Origin: Chelonoidis abingdonii
Lineage: Eukaryota; Chordata; Testudines; Testudinidae
Length of the DNA: 64,000 bases
Direction: 5' to 3'
NCBI RefSeq assembly: GCF_003597395.2
Contig: NC_133770.1
Location: forward strand, 16,758,489-16,822,488
In this document: piece after piece, positions 1-11,099 of the stretch
Numbering within the stretch: the first letter of the stretch is position 1
Layout of the letters: the number at the start of each line of letters is the position of its first letter
The notes under the pieces: generated by a model
The model's input: the letters and a program-made list of their open reading frames with translations, nothing else
Database searches by the model: none
What the model was told of the DNA's origin: nothing
Translations under genes and position numbers: made by a program

Positions 1-1272
1 AATGTCAGTTAATATACCAGACAAGTGTCTCATTCCCCTCTAGTGCTGGTCCATATAGAGGATGACAACCTACTGCTGTTAACAGCTACTCCATTAGTTC
101 AAGAACAGAGGTCTGTGCAGTGGAGCTAAAGGTTCCAACTCTGACGGCCTATAGGGTGTCAATATAATGTCACATAATGGAGCCTGGTTTAAGTGGCATG
201 CCTAGCATTACACAGGGACACAGTGGCATAGGCAGGGAGAGAATCCAATTCAACTGCCTTAACCTTTCTCTTCCTTCAGTCTCCTCTCTCATTCCCTACA
301 CTTCTGCAACAAAAGAAGCAGGGGTCCTACAGATTACAGTTTCTTCCCTATACAACCTTGATTCATCCCCAGACCAAGTCCCTCCCATGCACTGAATGAG
401 GCAGGGATCCTGTGAAAAAAATAGTATGTGATGATGTAACTGCAGACTGTTTATAACACATATGCACAAAAGGGGATGAATGAAGGTTGCACAGGAGGCC
501 TGAGTTAGGGCATTTCCCAACTCTGAAGTGCTTGATTTTGCAACCTTAATGCTCTTTTAATAGTTGTTTGTTTGTAATATGTACATATTACAGTTGCTGC
601 ACACTGTACAAACACATGACCTCAAAAGGATACAGAGGTTCAGATCCAATGCTCTGACTTGTGCTTTTCTCTGATAGGAAGATCTACTGGTTTATGTTTA
701 TTTGAGAAGATTATCTCAGCTAAGTTTATTGGGTTTGATATAAAAATATTGGGGGTGGAAGTGCCATAGTTCAGATAAGGCAGTGCTGAAGCAATGTGAC
801 CCAGAAATTTTCCTGGATGTCATCAAAATGGGAAATGCTAGTTGAATCAAGTATGTGGGAGATAGGAACTGGGATGGTAGGGTCGAGGTTGAGCTGCACT
901 GTTGATCCCTACTCTCTGACTAGGAGTCTTGAGCAATCCCTCCAACTCGTGCTCAAATACTCATAACGGTAAGCAGAGCTGAGTGCAGCCAGAACAGCCG
1001 GTGCAGTGGGCACAAGGGAAACAATAATCCCCAAAGCCAGTGAGCAGGGGGAACTCTCCCTCCGCTTTTAGCAAAGGTTCCACTTGGAAACTCTACTGTT
1101 AAACACAACACAGTACAGAGGTGATAAATGTACCTCACAGGTCAAGTTCAGCCTAGGGAACTACAAGGCAGCCTGCACCTACCCTGCTCTATACTATACA
1201 GCAGGCTTAGCTGACATAGGGAAGCCCAAGTTAAGATAAAACATGCCTGAACAAGTAACTGCTGAACAAGCC
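1..1272. other. Non-coding, no identified feature
   Basis: I see no convincing coding exon, RNA gene or recognisable repeat here. Short open frames lack splice signals. The last bases carry the first unit of a roughly 25-bp tandem pair (ctgaacaagtaactgct, 1247-1263) repeated at 1742-1758. Confidence 0.5.
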
Positions 1273-1737
1273 TGTCATGATGTCCACTCACCGCTGGGAG
1301 CACCTCCTCCTGGCAGTTCTGGGGATTAGCTCAGGCAGGCTGACATTCCTTCCAGTGGGTTACACTCTCTGTTTCTCCTCTGCAGCTCCTCTCTTGCACC
1401 TGGAACCACAGAATTCCCTTCATGATTTGCTGCTCTTCCCTAAGCTACCTCCATATCTCCTAGCTCTCACCACTCCTCTGGGTTTGCCAGTCTCTTCACT
1501 CATCTCAGCAACACCCCCCTTCCATGGAACGACTGCAAAATTCTCCCCACCCCCCGCTTCCAAATTCTCCAGTCTTTTTTTCACCTGTCCCTCACAGATG
1601 AGCATCTCTCTCTAATTAGGTTCATCAGCCTAAAGCTCCCCTCCCACCCCCCTATTTGCAGCCAAATTTAGCTGACTGGGTCCAGCTGGCCCAATTCAGC
1701 TCTTGCAGGGCTAATGTGGGGAGCACTCCCTATCACA
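1273..1737 (+). mobile_element. Putative solo LTR
   Basis: A 465-bp segment starts tgtcatga and ends tatcaca, the TG...CA boundaries of an LTR. The flanking pentamers are aagcc (1268-1272) and aagtc (1738-1742), a 4/5 match that could be a decayed target-site duplication. It interrupts a 25-bp tandem repeat whose units lie at 1247 and 1742. C/T-rich tracts in it mimic splice acceptors. No internal retroviral sequence adjoins it. A SINE or other insertion is not excluded. Confidence 0.5.
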
Positions 1738-1742
1738 AAGTC

Positions 1743-2145
1743 TGAACAAGTAACTGCTAAAACAATTAACTGTTGTGACAATGCTTATATACAATAAGGA
1801 GGCAGAAACTAACTAAACTAATTATTTTGGGTATGTTTATATTAAACTAAATAGGCAGAAACACTCTGAACTGATAAGCTTGCCTTACACAATCTCCAAA
1901 GCAATTGGTCTGTACGCAATCTGCAAAGCAATAGGTTTTTACATGCAAGAAGTAGAGAGATTAGTAGCTAGGCAAGATGTATATAAACTGTATGGTGCGT
2001 GACATGAATTGGAATTGTGGTATCATCCTGTCCCTAAACCCCCTGTGTCTGGGCCTAGTCAGCATGGGCAAAGAGCTGTTGCATGCCTAATAAGTAACCT
2101 GAGTGACAAGCTGGAGTCAAACTGAGTTTTTTGGACCCCATGGAA
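1743..2145 (+). mobile_element. LTR remnant with TATA box and poly(A)-like signal
   Basis: The region has an endogenous-retrovirus LTR layout: a TATA box (tatataaa, 1980-1987), then about 105 bp downstream a poly(A)-like aataag (2089-2094) followed by a gagtcaaactgag stretch. I recognise this from sauropsid LTRs by memory only. The 5' boundary is unclear and may lie before the putative solo LTR at 1273. No coding potential is visible. Confidence 0.5.
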
Positions 2146-2183
2146 CTGGATGAAGTGTTCTGCCCAAACTGGACAAGGTGTTC

Positions 2184-2426
2184 TGGAGGATAGGTCCATC
2201 AATGACTATTAGACAAGATGATCAGTGATGCAACCCTATACTATGAGTGTCCCTAGCTTATGACTGCCAGAAGTTGGGAGTGGATGACAGGGGACAAATC
2301 ACTTGATGATTGCCCAGTTCTGTTCATTCCCTCTGAAGTATGTGGCATTGGTCACTTTTGGAAGACAAGATACTGGGCTAGATGGACCCTGGGTCTGACA
2401 CAGTATAGAAGTTCTTAGGTTCTTAT
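2184..2426 (+). mobile_element. CR1 LINE 3' end fragment
   Basis: This is the 3' untranslated end of a CR1 retrotransposon. It contains the stretches gaggataggtccatcaatg, acttgatgattgcccagtt and tactgggctagatggaccc, and ends ttcttaggttcttatga. A second copy of the same subfamily lies at about 25740-26000. It is 5' truncated, as most CR1 copies are. Confidence 0.85.
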
Positions 2427-3459
2427 GATAAGCTGAGTGGTAAAGGTCTCAAAGGCAATCCTAACAGATATATAAGTGCTGTCCCAAGAGTCTGCAGGTA
2501 CCACTACATGATGCTCCAATTGGATACAAATGGACTTCCAGTAATAGCGCCTAATAAGAATGTACTTCCTCCAAGGATCTCAAAGAGCTTCTACAAACAT
2601 TAATCAGCTTTTATAAATATCTACTGGAATTAGACCCATTTTAAAGATAGGTATGATGAGGTACAGAAAGGTGAAATGATTCCGATCAAGACCTGTATTC
2701 CTTACCCATAGGATGCATCCCTATATCAAAGATATGAGAAGCTCCAATTTGCCCCATTTTCTGTAAATTAGATCTGGCTTTCAGATCTTTAATAAGCAGA
2801 CTATATAGCACTCAGCTAGACATAGTTTGGGCACCCCCGGATGGAACACACTGTAAGCACATATAGGCACTTTCTGCAAGAAGACTCATTTCCAACAGAT
2901 CCTTTATTTATTTTAACACTCTTTATTGTCTGTAGCACATTTAGCCAAGTCTCCTGTCTTTCAGAGGCCACAGCTGTTACTTTACAGATAAACTGTAAAA
3001 GCATTGAGTTCACATTTCAGACACTGGGCCAAACTGCCCTCTTAGTCACACCCAGCCAACCCTTCAGTGTGCTTGCACAAACATAAGTTATGGCAGGATT
3101 TGATCCAATGCAGCCAACACAGTATTTTGTAATAGCAGATAATACTCACTAAGGCATTTCCACAAATGGAAACAGAACATTACTAGGAATGAAGAGAGGA
3201 AAATTAAAAAGTACTGTCTTGAGTATTAATACCTGCTTTCAGAGGAACATAATTCCCTGGATATTCATACACCCCCTTCTGTTTTAGATTAATCTAGCAG
3301 CTTCATAAAATACCTATATGTTAAGGAAAGAGGAGAGAGAATCCAAAATCAATAGTGCTTAGATTTTTGTGGACTTTATGAAATTTCTGTAAGGCAGCAC
3401 CATAATAAACATGGTATAAAAACATAGACAGATTAGAGACATACTGAAAGATAGTTGTG
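2427..3459. other. Intergenic/intronic, mostly unidentified
   Basis: No exon or clear repeat. A MIR-like minus-strand fragment may lie at 2635-2700 (attttaaagatagg... aggtacagaaaggtgaa), but it is weak. Confidence 0.4.
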
Positions 3460-3580
3460 ACAGATAAATGGATATGACAGATAAAATAGATACGATACAG
3501 ACAGACAGATATGGTAGACATATAGATAGAGACAGACATGTAGACAGAGAGAAAGACATGGGTAAACGGATAGATAGAAT
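3460..3580. repeat. Degenerate GATA/GACA microsatellite
   Basis: Interspersed gata, gaca and gatag tetramers run for about 120 bp (for example gacagacagatatggtagac). This is an imperfect simple repeat of the GATA/GACA (Bkm-like) type. The short reading frames on both strands here are by-products of the repeat. Confidence 0.8.
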
Positions 3581-4631
3581 TAACCTGACTATTGTTACCC
3601 AGCTATTACGAAATACCAATTACCAAGCTGAAAAGGATCTGAGAAAAAAATGATGCTGTGGACACAAAAAACACTTCAGTGATTTAAGTAAGATTTCAAT
3701 CTTTCAGCAACTTTTCCAGTAACACTTTAAAAAAAAACATTTTAATATGTATTAGACCTTGTTTTTGGCACAAAATACAAAGAATGCCTTAAACAGCTGC
3801 AGTAAATTCTGACAACTTTCTTCTGATCTTCACCCTGGCAGTCAATTCCTTGGGCTAGTGTTAGATTTTTTCTTTTTCTTGCTATTTAGCCCGATGAGAT
3901 GAGATTGGACTGCAGAGAACCTTTTGTTCAAGCTCTGCATATCTTTTCAGAAGGGGCTGGTAGATCTAAAAGGAAGAGAAAGTTACAAGTGTATGTTTAA
4001 AATGTGGATTTTAGAATTTTTTGCATTTCAGACCACCACCAGAACCAACCAAAGTGTTAGGAGTCTTTTAGAAATTTCCTCAAGAACATGCACTGCTATT
4101 CTTCGTTCTGTTTTTAATAGCCCTTACTAACAGTTCTTTTATAGCTCTAATTTTATGACAATCTCAGATAGTTTCTATTGCAGTGGTGTGATAAGATGTG
4201 TACATGTTAGTTCAGTATTCTTGTGATGAGCATAACCCATTATTCAAGGGGAAGTAAGCAGTCATCTCTATTAAAATCACTGTTTACTCACAATTTGACA
4301 CATCCTTCTCTGTAACATTTCTAAAACCCAATCTGGTCTTCCTAGCCTTGCAGCCAAAACTCTTGTCCTGGCCTTCCTCATCTCCCTCAGTATTAATAAT
4401 ATCTGCAACATCCTCAACCTCTCTGGCCTAGATGCTCTCTAAGGGGCCATAAAGCCATAATAAATCAGGCCCAATAACTGGAAACCCTTATCCGTAGTAA
4501 CCAATAAGAACCAGCGTTTAAGTGAATTTCACTGTTTCCCAAATAAGGACTCCAACCTGCAATCCTTACTCAAACAAAACTCTGGCTTCACCCTGAGTTC
4601 TTCATGAGTAGAAGTACAGGCTTTGTGAGAG
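3581..4631. other. No identified feature
   Basis: AT-rich sequence with no splice-bounded open frame and no recognised repeat. Confidence 0.45.
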
Positions 4632-4835
4632 TACACCTCTACTCCAATATAACGCTGTCCTCGGGAGCCAAAAAGTCTTACCGCATTATAGGTGAAACCG
4701 CGTTATATTGAACCTGCTTTGATCCACCAGAGTGTGCAGCCCTGCCCTTCCCCCCACCCCCCGGAGCACTGCTTTACCATGTTATATCCAAATTCATGTT
4801 ATATCAGATCGCGTTATATCGGGGTAGAGGTGTAT
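4632..4835. mobile_element. Tigger-like MITE with ~22-bp terminal inverted repeats
   Basis: The element starts cacctctactccaatataac and ends in the near-complement gttatatcggggtagaggtg. TA lies on each side, the target-site duplication expected of Tc1/mariner/pogo-type transposons. The interior is about 160 bp and non-coding, with further gttatat motifs. It is a non-autonomous DNA element. Confidence 0.85.
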
Positions 4836-5404
4836 ATAAAAGCAGAACTGCCATTTAATCAGTTAAAAGTACAGTACTTCATGGCATTAGTGTTAATACA
4901 CACTCAACTGGAATAAAATCAAATCTCCCAACATGATCACATCTTCTTACAAGAGAACACATTTACAGTTTTTGTAGGATTTTATCACCCGAGGAAAAAA
5001 AGTGATGGTGTTTTGACCTTGTGTTTCCATTCATTTCAAAATCTTCAATTTCTGAGTCCCCTTCTCCCTGAATATTTTTTTCAAATTGAGATTCTCTCTT
5101 TGTTCTTGGAATTTAGTCAAGAATTGTTGACTAAAAATTGAATTGTTGGACTAATTCAGCAACAGAGGAGTATGCTTTGATTAAGTCTACCCATCACAAA
5201 TAAGCTGTTAACAGCAGTTAAAGCAAATTTCTATACTAAATTAAAAATATCAGGTGGAAGTTTATAAGGAATATACAAGGTAAGTATACATTATATCCAT
5301 GGTATGTGAGAATATACATTGCACACTTCACTGAAGCCCTATCAACTACAGAAAAATAGGTGTTTTAAAACATGGTAGCTAATAAGTTTTTTAACATATT
5401 TTTA
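4836..5404. other. No identified feature
   Basis: AT-rich, no supported coding or repeat signal. Confidence 0.4.
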
Positions 5405-5560
5405 AACACTCTCTTCCAGTGATAGAGCATCCGACTAGGAGACAGGAGACTTAAATTATACTCCTACCTCTACTGCTGCCTGACTGTATGACTTGGGCAA
5501 CTTCTTTAATCTTTGTGCCTCAATTTCTCCTGTCTGTAAAATGGACATAAAGAGATCTAT
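5405..5560 (+). mobile_element. MIR/CORE-SINE relic
   Basis: The order of motifs matches MIR: gatagagcatccgactagg, ggagacaggagacttaa, ctgactgtatgacttgggca, then tgcctcaatttctcc and ctgtaaaatgg. It is old and diverged. Confidence 0.75.
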
Positions 5561-7442
5561 GGACAAAAAGGACATGAAACTGCAGAGTACTATTATGATG
5601 AGAGTCATTCAGAAAGTGTCTAGCCTGACCTATTTAATTATACAGCAAGGCTCAATATATTTCACAGAGCAAAGTACTGATATTATGTGTTTCTTTGTTA
5701 GCAGCCATTTTTTCCCCATGCAGAACTTTTACAAGGATGTGTTGAAGTGAGTAAGCACCAAAGATTTGAAAAATGAAGAAGAATGAAATCACATAGGTGA
5801 TCAAGTACCTCCATAAGAAAGGCTTGACTCCAAAGTAAATCCATGAGGACATGGTTGCAACACTGGGGAATGATGCCCATATGCCACAGTAAAAGAGCTG
5901 GGCTGATAAAATGCTGAATTTAAGCAAGAGAGAATCAGCACTGAGGATGAGCCAAGGTCAGGATGCCCTAGATAGGCCAGAACACCAGAAAAAGTTGATG
6001 ATGTCCACAGGATGATGATGAACGGCAGAAGATCAACAGTCAGGCACACAACTGAGATACTGGGCAGCTGCAGTGGGTCAGTGCATGCCAGCCACCATGA
6101 AGACTTGGGTATGAGAAAGGTTTCAGTAAGATCGGTGCCCAGAATGTTCAGCGCTGATCAGAATAGAATGTGATGATGTTTCCAGGAAACTTTTTGCTTC
6201 TTCAGGACAGTGCATCACTGCACACATCCCAGACTGTAGTGACCACAGCAGCCAAATGTGGCTTTCAGCTGCTTCCCCATCCAGCCTAGTCAATATATTT
6301 GGCTCCCTCAGATTTCTGCCTGTTCTCTAAGTTGAAGGAAGACCTTTGGGGAAAGAGTTGCAATGATGATAATGAGGTGATCACAGAAACTGAGGAGTTT
6401 CTGGACATGCAGGACAAGGACTTCTATTAGAAAAGCACAGCCAAACTACAGATGTCTATGGACCAAGTGCATTGATGTCATGGGGGGGACTGTACTGAAA
6501 AATAAACAAACTAATGTAAATTATGACTCTCTCTTTGCCAGGCTAGAAACTTTCTGAACATCTCTCATAGCACATCACAGAGCATATGATTTTAACTAAC
6601 TACATGAATGCCTTATGTTTGTTGTGAGTCAAAGTGCTCTCAGTGCCTGTGCAATACCGGAATCACCATTACACATTCCGAAAAAAGCTATTGCTCCTAT
6701 TTTTCTTAAATATATATACAGGAGTAAACAAAATATCAAGCAAACACTCATGGGTTGTATTAGGAGCATCGATGTCAGACAAAATAGATCCTTTATTTAC
6801 TGAAACATCTATAGTCAAGCCTCACTAATTCTTGCTTTGCTAACCTGTAAACTTGATAAACCCTGGATGCTTTCCCAGACTTTTCAACAAAGATTTAATA
6901 GCAGAGTGCTATATTGCTAAGAGTGCTGTATTTCCACGTTAGCGTTCTCATATTACCTACATGACATTATTTTTACAACATATACTACTGCACATTTACT
7001 AGCACAATATGAAGTATTATTGTGAATACATCACTCTAAATTAAAAAGTGTCAAAATAAATGAACAGCCACATTAACCGATACAGCGTCCTTGACTATTT
7101 CATTGGCTTTGAACACTTAACTTGCTAATTTGCAAAATTCAGGCATCTGCAGTGGGTCTCCCAGCCATCAGTGTGAATGAGTGCTGTAATATACACTGCA
7201 GGCACGTGGGAAAAATCAAGACCATCCCTCCTACTTTATTTCTGTACAACTTGGGTGAAATTCACCCCCTGTGCAGAGGCCCAGCACAAAGTCTATGAAC
7301 TATATATGTCCTTCTTACCCCCTTTTTTTAACTTCATTGGGAGTTCTGTTTAAATGCTAGTGGCACAGCATGTCCCTCTATTACTGCAGGCTGTAGTGAC
7401 TGGTACACCCACACAGTGAGTCAGAACTTGAGACGGTGTAAG
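5561..7442. other. Unidentified region with a decayed, moderately GC-rich block
   Basis: 5790-6500 is less AT-rich than its flanks and reads like a decayed insertion (for example tttctggacatgcaggacaa near 6400), but every frame is interrupted and I cannot name a family. The rest is AT-rich with nothing recognised. Confidence 0.3.
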
Positions 7443-7593
7443 AAACAGTTACTTTTTGTAAGTGTGGTTCTTCGAGATGTGATGCAGACATGTATTCCAC
7501 TTAGGTATGTGTGTGCCCAGTCCACCAGAGCCAGAGAATTTTGCCTAGCAGTACCCACTGGAGGTGGAAAAGGCACTTTGTTCTCATAGCCCC

Positions 7594-8372
7594 TGTCATA
7601 AACAGACAGTTAAGGGTTAATGCCTCTTTTACCTCTAAAGGGTTAAAAAGCTCACATAACCAAGCTGACACCTGACCAGAAGGACCAATAAAAAGATAAA
7701 ATACTTTCAAAGAGGGAGTAGAGAAAAAAGTCTTTTGTCTGTTCTGTGTGTTCTTTTGCCAGAGTCAGAGATCCAAAAAACAACCATCTAACCCCTGTTT
7801 AAATTAGTGAGTATTTAGATAAGAATGTGGTAGAGTTCTTTATTCTTCTCTTTGTCGTTTCTTTTGCAAACAAAGACGGAGAATCAGATTGGGTTTCTGT
7901 GCACTTTAAGGTTTTGCCCAGAGGGAAATCCTCTGTGTTTTGAATGAGCTGTCTGTGAGATCATCCTGCTTTCTAATCTCGCAGAGGTATTCCTTTCACC
8001 CTTTTTCTTTAATTCAAAGTCTTCTTTTAAGAACCTAATTGGTTTTTGCTTGTTGTAAGATCCAAGGATTTTGGATCTGGGCTCACCAGGATTTGGTGGA
8101 GGGAATTTTCTTGAGTCTACCCAGGAAAAAGGGTATAGAGACTTGGGAGAGGGAAATTAGTCAAACCCTGCCAGGACAGGGGGGATAAGGACTGAAGAAA
8201 TATTTAGGGGAAGGCAGAGTTCCCAAATGGTTCTCCCTCAATTGTTTTTTTTTTAAACATTTGGTGGTGGCAGTGACTGTTTTGCCTAAGCTGGTAAAAA
8301 TAAGCTTAGGGGTTATTCATGCAGGTCCCCACATCTGTACCCTAAAGTTCAGAGTAGGGGGACACCTTGACA
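7594..8372 (+). mobile_element. Solo LTR with perfect 5-bp TSD (gcccc)
   Basis: The 779-bp element begins tgtcataaacagacagttaa and ends accttgaca. The flanking pentamers are identical: gcccc at 7589-7593 and 8373-8377. A second member of the same family lies at 32139-33035. It sits inside the left inverted repeat of the DIRS copy, so it arrived later. No internal genes remain, so it is a recombined solo LTR, probably endogenous-retrovirus or Ty3 type. Confidence 0.88.
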
Positions 8373-8539
8373 GCCCCTCTCCATCTATACAAGGCAGCGC
8401 CACCTCAACACCCCTCACAGTTCCTTCACATAGAACACCTGGAAATGAGACTTCAGTGCAGAGGGGATGGAGGGTGAGTTGTGGAATACACAGCTGCATC
8501 TTGAAGAACCACAGTGACAATAAGTAACCATTTATACTT

Positions 8540-9580
8540 CTTCAAGTAGACGCAGCCATGTATTCCACTTAGGTGACTCACAAGCAGTATCCACCGCAGG
8601 AACTGAGGCTTGGAGTCTATATAAACAAAGATTCCAGGACTACACTACCAACGTTTGCATTCGCTCTGGAAGATGCAGTAATGGCATCATGGTTTGTAAA
8701 CATATGTATTAACAACCAGGTGGCAGCCCTGCAAATGCCCAATATTGAGATGTCACTGAGGAACCCTATTGACATAGCTTGCACTCTCGTAGAATGAGTT
8801 CGCACCCTCCGAGGAGGCATGGTTGAAGCTATTTCATATGCAGTCTTGATACAGGATGGTATCCACCCAGAGAACAGACTACTTATTCCTTCATACATCT
8901 GCATATGACACAAACAGACAAGGCGACACAGGAAACGGTTTAGTCCTGTCCAGGTAGAAGGTTACACAATGTCTCACATCTAAAATATGGAGACGCTGCT
9001 CCTCCAGAGATTAATGTGATTTAGGAAAGAACACAGGTAAATGGTTCAAATGAAAACTGAGAAACCACTATAGACAAAAAAATTGGGTGCGGCCATAAAA
9101 TCACTTTGTCTTTGGAGATTATGAATAAGGAGGATCTGCCATCAAAACCTGCAACTCACAGACTCTCCTTGTGGATGTTATTGCCACCGGGAACACAGTT
9201 TTCTGTTACAAAAGTGAAAGGTACAAGATGCCAGAGGCTCAAATGGAGGTCCCATTCTGACTGTCAGGATCATGTTCATGACCCACAAAGGAAGCAGCTC
9301 TCAGACCAGAGGATGGAGGCAAAGAAGCCCTTTAAAGAATCTTGCTATCATGGCACTGGAAAATACTGATCTTCCATGAATGGGGGGATGAAACACTGAG
9401 ATTACCGCCAATGGACCTTCAAAGAGCTAAGTGCAAGGCCTGACTGAAGATGCAGCAAATACGCCAAGATGTCCTGGATAGAAATCAGCATCGGTTGAAC
9501 TCCACAGGTCAATAAGCACAGCAAGAACTGCTTCCATTTCAGTCACCTGCTGAACAGCCACCGAACAACATTCTTCCTTC
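8540..9580 (-). pseudogene. DIRS tyrosine recombinase remnant
   Basis: The longest open part (8617-8913, minus) reads through IKTAYEIAST, RVRTHSTRVQ and DICRAATW-like ISILGICRAATWLL. This matches the C-terminal part of DIRS-type tyrosine recombinases, with the HxxR catalytic box as HSTR. Where relatives carry the nucleophilic tyrosine a few residues after the ATW motif, this copy appears to read NHDAIT, so the tyrosine seems lost (inference from family memory). The N-terminal part, 8920-9580, is broken by stops and frameshifts. Confidence 0.7.
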
Positions 9581-9589
9581 TCTTTCAAC

Positions 9590-10230
9590 CAGAAAGCAGC
9601 CATGCAGTGAGATGCAGGGAGCTGAGTTCAGATGCCAGGTGTGTCCATCGTTCTGTGTGAGTAGATCAGGATGGACAGGAAAGGCTATGGGAGGCCAAAT
9701 TGACAGCGCAAGAAGGTTGGAGAATCACCACTAACTCGGCCATGCCGGGGCAATGAGGATGAGCTTGGCGTGATACTCTTTAAGCTTGAAGATGACCTGT
9801 GGAATGATCAGGATCAGAGGAAAAGCATACAGGAGAGCTGACTGCCAGCTGAGATGGAAGGCATCAGTCAGGGAGCCTGAACTCAGTCCCCCTCAACGCA
9901 GAATAGACAGCATTTCCTATTGTCTCTTGTAGCAAATAAGGCAACTGTTGGACTGTCCCAAGCTGCAAAGATGATATACAGGACATCTTGTCTCCAGGGA
10001 CCACTTGTGACTCAGGGGAAAATTCCTGCTAAGATGGTCCGTGAGATGATTCTGGACCCTAGGCAAGTGATCAGCTATTGGAATGATACTCTCCTCAATG
10101 TAGAACCACCACAACGTGATTGCCTCTTGGTAGAGAACCTTGGACTGTGCTCCCTCATGCCTGTTCACATATACATCTCGGTGGTATTGTTGGTAAGTAT
10201 GTGAACAATTGAGCCCCTCACACATTGGGA
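9590..10230 (-). pseudogene. DIRS RNase H and pol C-terminal remnant
   Basis: Minus-strand frames read VQNHLTDHLSRNFPLSHKW near 10090-9990, which fits the end of the RNase H domain of DIRS pol. Further on come LLYAFPLILIIPQV and AKLILIAPAWP around 9840-9730, characteristic of the pol C-terminal extension. Stops and frameshifts separate the pieces. Upstream it abuts gag directly at about 10230, so the reverse transcriptase domain is missing. Confidence 0.72.
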
Positions 10231-10234
10231 GCAA

Positions 10235-10495
10235 TGCCCAAATTCTGCAGCCAGGACGCCCTTCTAATAGTCACATCTGAAGCCATCTCTCTGGCTTAAG
10301 TGCCTGTGATGTCCATTGCAGACTGCAATGATGTCTTACCTACCAAGCAGCCTTCAGCAACCAAGACCCAAAATTCCTCCATGGAGGTTTCAGGCAACTG
10401 GTCTGCAAGTCAGACAGTCATCCAATTCACAAAGACATGTTTAGACAACAATGCCTGCTGGTTAGCAATCTGCATTTGCAGGAAAGAAGAGGTAT
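10235..10495 (-). pseudogene. DIRS gag, C-terminal remnant
   Basis: Minus-strand translation gives ANQQALLSKHVFVNWM, EEFWVLVAEGCLVGKTSLQ and RRASWLQNLGI with interrupting stops. This is the same gag region that recurs in copy 2 at about 51600-51900. It is cut from the N-terminal gag by the DNA element at 10515-11008. Confidence 0.7.
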
Positions 10496-10514
10496 AGATA
10501 TTTCTACCCATTAA

Positions 10515-11008
10515 TAAGGCTAAGATTTAGTCACTGGTATTTTTAGTAAACGTCATGGACAGGTCACGGGAAATTAACAAAAATTAACGGCCCGTGACCT
10601 GTCTATGACTTTTACTATAAATACCCCTGATTAAATCCTACATTTTCCTAGGGTGCCACTGCTCTGGGGGCCCTGGGGCACCACTGCTCTCGGGAGCCCC
10701 AGGGGCTAGTAGTTGGCCCCTGCTCTGACAGCCACCAAGGCCAGCCACCTGCTGCTGCTCCTGGGGTCCCTGGGGCTGCCTCTGGGACTGCTGCTCAGGC
10801 AGTCCCTGAGGCCAGCTGCCTGGGGCCACCTGAGCAGTGGCCGGTGCAGCTGGCCCCAGGGCCACCTAGGGAGCTGGCCCTGGGGCCAGCTGCTCGGCCA
10901 GCCCTTGGGTCAGCCGCACTGGTCACTACAGCTGTGGAAGTCACAGAGGTTGCACAAAGTCACAGAATATGTGACTTCCGCAACCTCCGTGACAGATTCG
11001 CAGCCTTA
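10515..11008. mobile_element. GC-rich non-autonomous DNA element inserted in gag
   Basis: The ends are partial inverted repeats: taaggctaagatttagtcac at the left, and the reverse complement of the right end starts taaggctgcgaatctgtcac. Inside are further palindromes such as gacaggtcacggg/cccgtgacctgtc and a GC-rich core of cctggggcc-like motifs. The 75-115 codon frames in it are compositional artefacts. It may be hAT-related; I could not define a clean TSD. Confidence 0.6.
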
Positions 11009-11099
11009 CTTATTAAAGTCCATCCTTTTAGAGTCCTTGTCCTTAGGAGTGGACTTCTAGCTAACCAGCCAGGTTCTATCATTCACCATAGTTATGACT

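Noticed and set aside
10638..11060. Pro/Gln/Gly-rich frames on both strands
   Set aside because: Overlapping frames in a GC-rich palindromic DNA element; compositional artefact.
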